A DNA stretch of 15,938 bases from an uncultured Bacillota bacterium (GTDB taxonomy: Bacteria; Bacillota_I; Bacilli_A; RF39; UBA660), in the NCBI GenBank assembly GCA_946626905.1, contig CAMOVA010000018.1, forward strand, positions 1 to 15,938, in the 5' to 3' direction. Below, piece by piece: positions 14,182-15,938 of the stretch; within the stretch, counting starts at the first letter, position 1; the number at the start of each line of letters is the position of its first letter. Made by a program: the position numbers and the translations under genes. Below the pieces are notes generated by a model that saw nothing but the letters and a program-made list of their open reading frames with translations, made no database searches and was not told the origin of the DNA.

Positions 14182-14257
14182 TGGTGTCCCCTTAGGGATT
14201 CGAACCCTAGACCCACTGATTAAGAGTCAGTTGCTCTACCAACTGAGCTAAGGAGAC
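14182..14257 (-). tRNA. tRNA-Lys (anticodon CTT)
   Basis: The 76-base gene folds into a complete cloverleaf: a 7-bp acceptor stem (GTCTCCT/AGGGGAC with one G-U pair), a D arm with AGCTCAGTTGGTAGAGC, an anticodon stem ACTGA/TCAGT, a loop CTCTTAA and a T arm with GGTTCGAATCC. The anticodon CTT is at 14222-14224 and reads AAG. The CCA end is encoded. It has its own promoter and terminator and stands alone. Confidence 0.97.
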
Positions 14258-14269
14258 AAATACATATTA

Positions 14270-14297
14270 ATTATATCATAATAAAAATAAAATTCAA
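14270..14297 (-). promoter_or_regulatory. Promoter of tRNA-Lys
   Basis: On the minus strand TTGAAT, 16 bases, then TATAAT preceded by TGA. The -10 box is 12 bases before the mature 5' end. Confidence 0.68.
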
Positions 14298-14305
14298 TAA
14301 TTTTA

Positions 14306-15118
14306 TTAAATTTTACCTTTAAATAAATATTTGGCTTTACCTTTTATTTTTATTTTATCGTTATTATCTAAAGTTACTAAAGATACGCCACCATCTTGAT
14401 ATATTTTATATTCTTTATTAACTAACACATGTGAATTATAAAAAGAATTAACTAAAGACGCTGCAGCAGCTGTACCACAAGACTCTACTTTACCATTACC
14501 AGATTCATATATCTTTATATAAATATTTTCATTTATTTTTTTACTAAAAACTACATTTATTTTTTCAGGAAAGATATTTTGAAATCTAATTTTTTCACCC
14601 AATTCACTAACATTAACAGAGTATAAATTATCCATATTTACAATAACATGAGGGTTTCCTACAGTTACACTAGATACTTCATAAAACTTATTATCTACCA
14701 TTAATAATTCATTAAAAAATATATTCTTTTCTGTTAATATTGGAACTTTCTTTGGATTTAAATCATATTTTAAATTGTTTATTGAAAAACAATTATTTTC
14801 TTTTGAAACACTAATAATTTGATTATTAATTTCAATGTTATACTTTTTATTTTTAATTATATTTTTTAAATACTCACAAGCACAAAAAATAGCATTTATA
14901 TTTAAATTTGGTTTTGAACCATCACTATTATATACATCTAATTTAATACAAGCATTATCATATTTAGACTCTTCAATAAAAATTATTCCATTTGATCCTA
15001 TACCAGTATTTCTATCACATAATTCTTTTATACTTCTAATATAATTTTTATAATTTTTTTCTAAATTATTAACAATTATGTAGTCACTACTATTAGATTC
15101 CATTTTAAAAAAATTCAT
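14306..15118 (-). CDS. DapF-fold protein lacking key catalytic residues
   Basis: The 270-aa protein has the length and two-lobed plan of diaminopimelate epimerase (DapF), which interconverts LL- and meso-DAP with two cysteines acting as base and acid. Kept: an NSDGS block (64-68), GNPH (154-157), NVVF (188-191), E205-S-G and the second cysteine in ESCGTAAAA (Cys214). Lost, against the H. influenzae numbering: Asn11 is Ser (SSDY in place of GNDF), the first catalytic Cys73 is Asn (NLNINAIFC in place of EMCGNGIRC), and Arg209 is Ser206. With one of two cysteines missing it should not work as a normal DapF. It may be a diverged enzyme of the DapF/PhzF/proline-racemase superfamily or a non-catalytic relative. 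AGGTGAT precedes the ATG. It lies downstream of the 149-aa gene but behind a strong terminator, and no cell-wall or lysine genes are next to it. Confidence 0.8.
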   Translation of the reverse strand: MNFFKMESNSSDYIIVNNLEKNYKNYIRSIKELCDRNTGIGSNGIIFIEESKYDNACIKLDVYNSDGSKPNLNINAIFCACEYLKNIIKNKKYNIEINNQIISVSKENNCFSINNLKYDLNPKKVPILTEKNIFFNELLMVDNKFYEVSSVTVGNPHVIVNMDNLYSVNVSELGEKIRFQNIFPEKINVVFSKKINENIYIKIYESGNGKVESCGTAAAASLVNSFYNSHVLVNKEYKIYQDGGVSLVTLDNNDKIKIKGKAKYLFKGKI

Positions 15119-15143
15119 AAATAATCACCTATAAATATATATG

Positions 15144-15171
15144 AAAAAAGAAACCATTTGTTGATGGTTTC
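15144..15171 (-). terminator. Terminator after the 149-aa gene
   Basis: GAAACCAT/ATGGTTTC with a six-base loop and a run of six U on the minus strand, starting at the TAG stop. One of the strongest terminators here. Confidence 0.92.
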
Positions 15172-15620
15172 TAATCTTTTTTTCTAAATCTACCAAAAAA
15201 ATCTATATGTTGTTTTATACCTAAGGCTTCATTAACAACAGGTATATCACGAACTTTATCATATGCTTCTTGATGAGCAGCGCGTCTTAATGGTTGAGTT
15301 GCTTCTCTAGCAGCAAATTTTAAATCATCCTTAAATTCATCTGCGACAGTATTAGAATCTTCAGGAATACTTTCGCTTTCATAAACTATAGGACTACAAG
15401 AAGATGCAATTTCAGTAAATAAATTAGTGTATTCTGTATTTAATGGACTTGAAGCAAATTTAGTTTCAAATTCCATTATATCTTTACATTCATTTCCTAA
15501 TTCTTCTACTCTTTTAAATAAATCATCTATCTTATTAATAATTTTTTCATCTTTTATATCATAAGCATTTGTAAATGCTTCTTTACGACTGTTTATTGAT
15601 TGCTTTATCATATTATCCAT
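15171..15620 (-). CDS. Hypothetical protein (149 aa)
   Basis: I do not recognise this protein. It is charged, soluble and probably largely helical, without a signal peptide or membrane segment. Its N-terminal half has heptad-like hydrophobic spacing (about 25-55). An acidic, serine-rich linker (about 70-92) carries the only second cysteine, and a C-terminal half rich in Ala, Arg and Asp (about 95-130) is followed by a basic end FGRFRKKD. AGAGGTG precedes the ATG. The gene starts 21 bases after tRNA-Glu with no terminator or clear promoter between, so it is probably transcribed together with the tRNA. A strong terminator follows. Confidence 0.7.
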   Translation of the reverse strand: MDNMIKQSINSRKEAFTNAYDIKDEKIINKIDDLFKRVEELGNECKDIMEFETKFASSPLNTEYTNLFTEIASSCSPIVYESESIPEDSNTVADEFKDDLKFAAREATQPLRRAAHQEAYDKVRDIPVVNEALGIKQHIDFFGRFRKKD

Positions 15621-15641
15621 AAAACACCTCTAAAATAATAA

Positions 15642-15718
15642 TGGTGACCCGTATGGGATTCGGACCCATGAATGTAGCCTTGAGAGGGCTATGTGTTAAA
15701 CCACTTCACCAACGGGCC
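15642..15718 (-). tRNA. tRNA-Glu (anticodon CTC)
   Basis: The 77-base gene forms a complete cloverleaf: acceptor GGCCCGT/ACGGGTC with one G-U pair, D arm GGTGAAGTGGTTTAACAC, anticodon stem TAGCC/GGCTA with loop CTCTCAA, and T arm TGGGTCCGAATCCCA. The anticodon CTC is at 15682-15684 and reads GAG. The CCA end is encoded. The overall sequence is that of bacterial tRNA-Glu, which usually has TTC. No terminator follows. Confidence 0.97.
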
Positions 15719-15730
15719 AATTACAAAATA

Positions 15731-15759
15731 ATTTTAACACATTAATAATTTTATTTCAA
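15731..15759 (-). promoter_or_regulatory. Promoter of tRNA-Glu
   Basis: On the minus strand TTGAAA, exactly 17 bases, then TAAAAT preceded by TGT. The -10 box is 12 bases before the mature tRNA, the same spacing as for tRNA-Lys. Confidence 0.72.
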
Positions 15760-15761
15760 GA

Positions 15762-15792
15762 AAAAAGAATTTATAAATATAAATTCTTTTTC
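15762..15792 (-). terminator. Terminator overlapping the end of the right-edge gene
   Basis: GAATTTATA/TATAAATTC with a two-base loop, flanked by A and T runs, ends in six U on the minus strand. The stop codon (15771-15773) lies inside the downstream arm, so the last codons of the gene are part of the hairpin. Confidence 0.75.
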
Positions 15793-15938
15793 TTTACTTT
15801 TACTTTTCTTTTTAAAATATTTTTTTCAACTAATTCATCCATAACATCATTGTATTTTTTAATAACATTTTCTAAATATTTAAAAGATTTATCTTCATAA
15901 AACGGATAGTATAATTGATTATAATTATTATCAATTAA
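15771..15938 (-). CDS. C-terminal end of an unidentified protein (runs off right edge)
   Basis: The frame is open from the window edge to TAA at 15771-15773, giving 55 residues: a Tyr/Asn-rich stretch, then an amphipathic helix (FKYLENVIKKYNDVMDEL) and a very basic tail with alternating Lys-Arg-Val. No family is recognisable. It is accepted as coding because it is open throughout, has Firmicutes-like codon use and ends in a proper terminator. The start lies outside the window. Confidence 0.6.
   Translation of the reverse strand, partial: LIDNNYNQLYYPFYEDKSFKYLENVIKKYNDVMDELVEKNILKRKVKVKKKNLYL

Noticed and set aside
1..15938. CRISPR array, insertion sequence, prophage, integrase or toxin-antitoxin pair
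   Set aside because: No regularly spaced direct repeats, transposase, integrase or typical small toxin-antitoxin pair is visible; the inverted repeats found are all short and explained as terminators except the one at 10357-10380.

Overview
The window is from a very AT-rich, low-GC Firmicutes-type (Bacillota) genome with short intergenic gaps. The evidence is the AGGTG/GGAGG ribosome binding sites, a Firmicutes-type sufC-sufD-sufS order, the rpsO-pnp pair, a yqfC-yqfD sporulation pair, and pilin and DUF6273-type surface proteins of the kind common in uncultured gut Bacilli/Clostridia with small genomes. TGA acts as a stop codon (yqfC and sufD end in TGA at tightly coupled junctions), so the Mycoplasma/Spiroplasma code is not used. 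Species or order cannot be fixed from the sequence alone. Apart from the HIT gene (10450-10812), every gene is on the minus strand.

In transcription order from the right edge: the C-terminal end of an unidentified gene (15771-15938); tRNA-Glu(CTC), followed with no terminator by a 149-aa unknown protein; a degenerate DapF-fold protein that has lost one catalytic cysteine; tRNA-Lys(CTT); a PAP2-family membrane phosphatase; rpsO and pnp with a hairpin between them. A bidirectional terminator separates pnp from the convergent HIT gene. Divergent from HIT is the compact sufC-sufD-sufS operon, which ends in a terminator without sufU or sufB. Then come a 99-aa membrane protein, holA (clamp-loader delta) and priA (replication restart helicase).

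The left third is the accessory part. A good sigma-A promoter drives a two-gene unit: a membrane-anchored protein with two tandem DUF6273-like domains, then a membrane-anchored phosphodiester glycosidase (NAGPA fold). Next is a separately promoted type IV pilin-like protein whose C-terminal two thirds is another DUF6273-type domain. The three look like an extracytoplasmic surface module. The left edge holds yqfC and the start of yqfD.

Many genes are insulated by a hairpin terminator followed almost at once by a TGnTATAAT-type extended -10 promoter with a very short leader. Several terminators overlap the stop codon of the gene they end. The points most worth following up are the DapF-like protein with missing catalytic residues, the DUF6273/pilin/NAGPA cluster, the truncated SufD in a suf operon lacking sufB and sufU, and the palindrome plus attenuator-like structure between sufC and hit.
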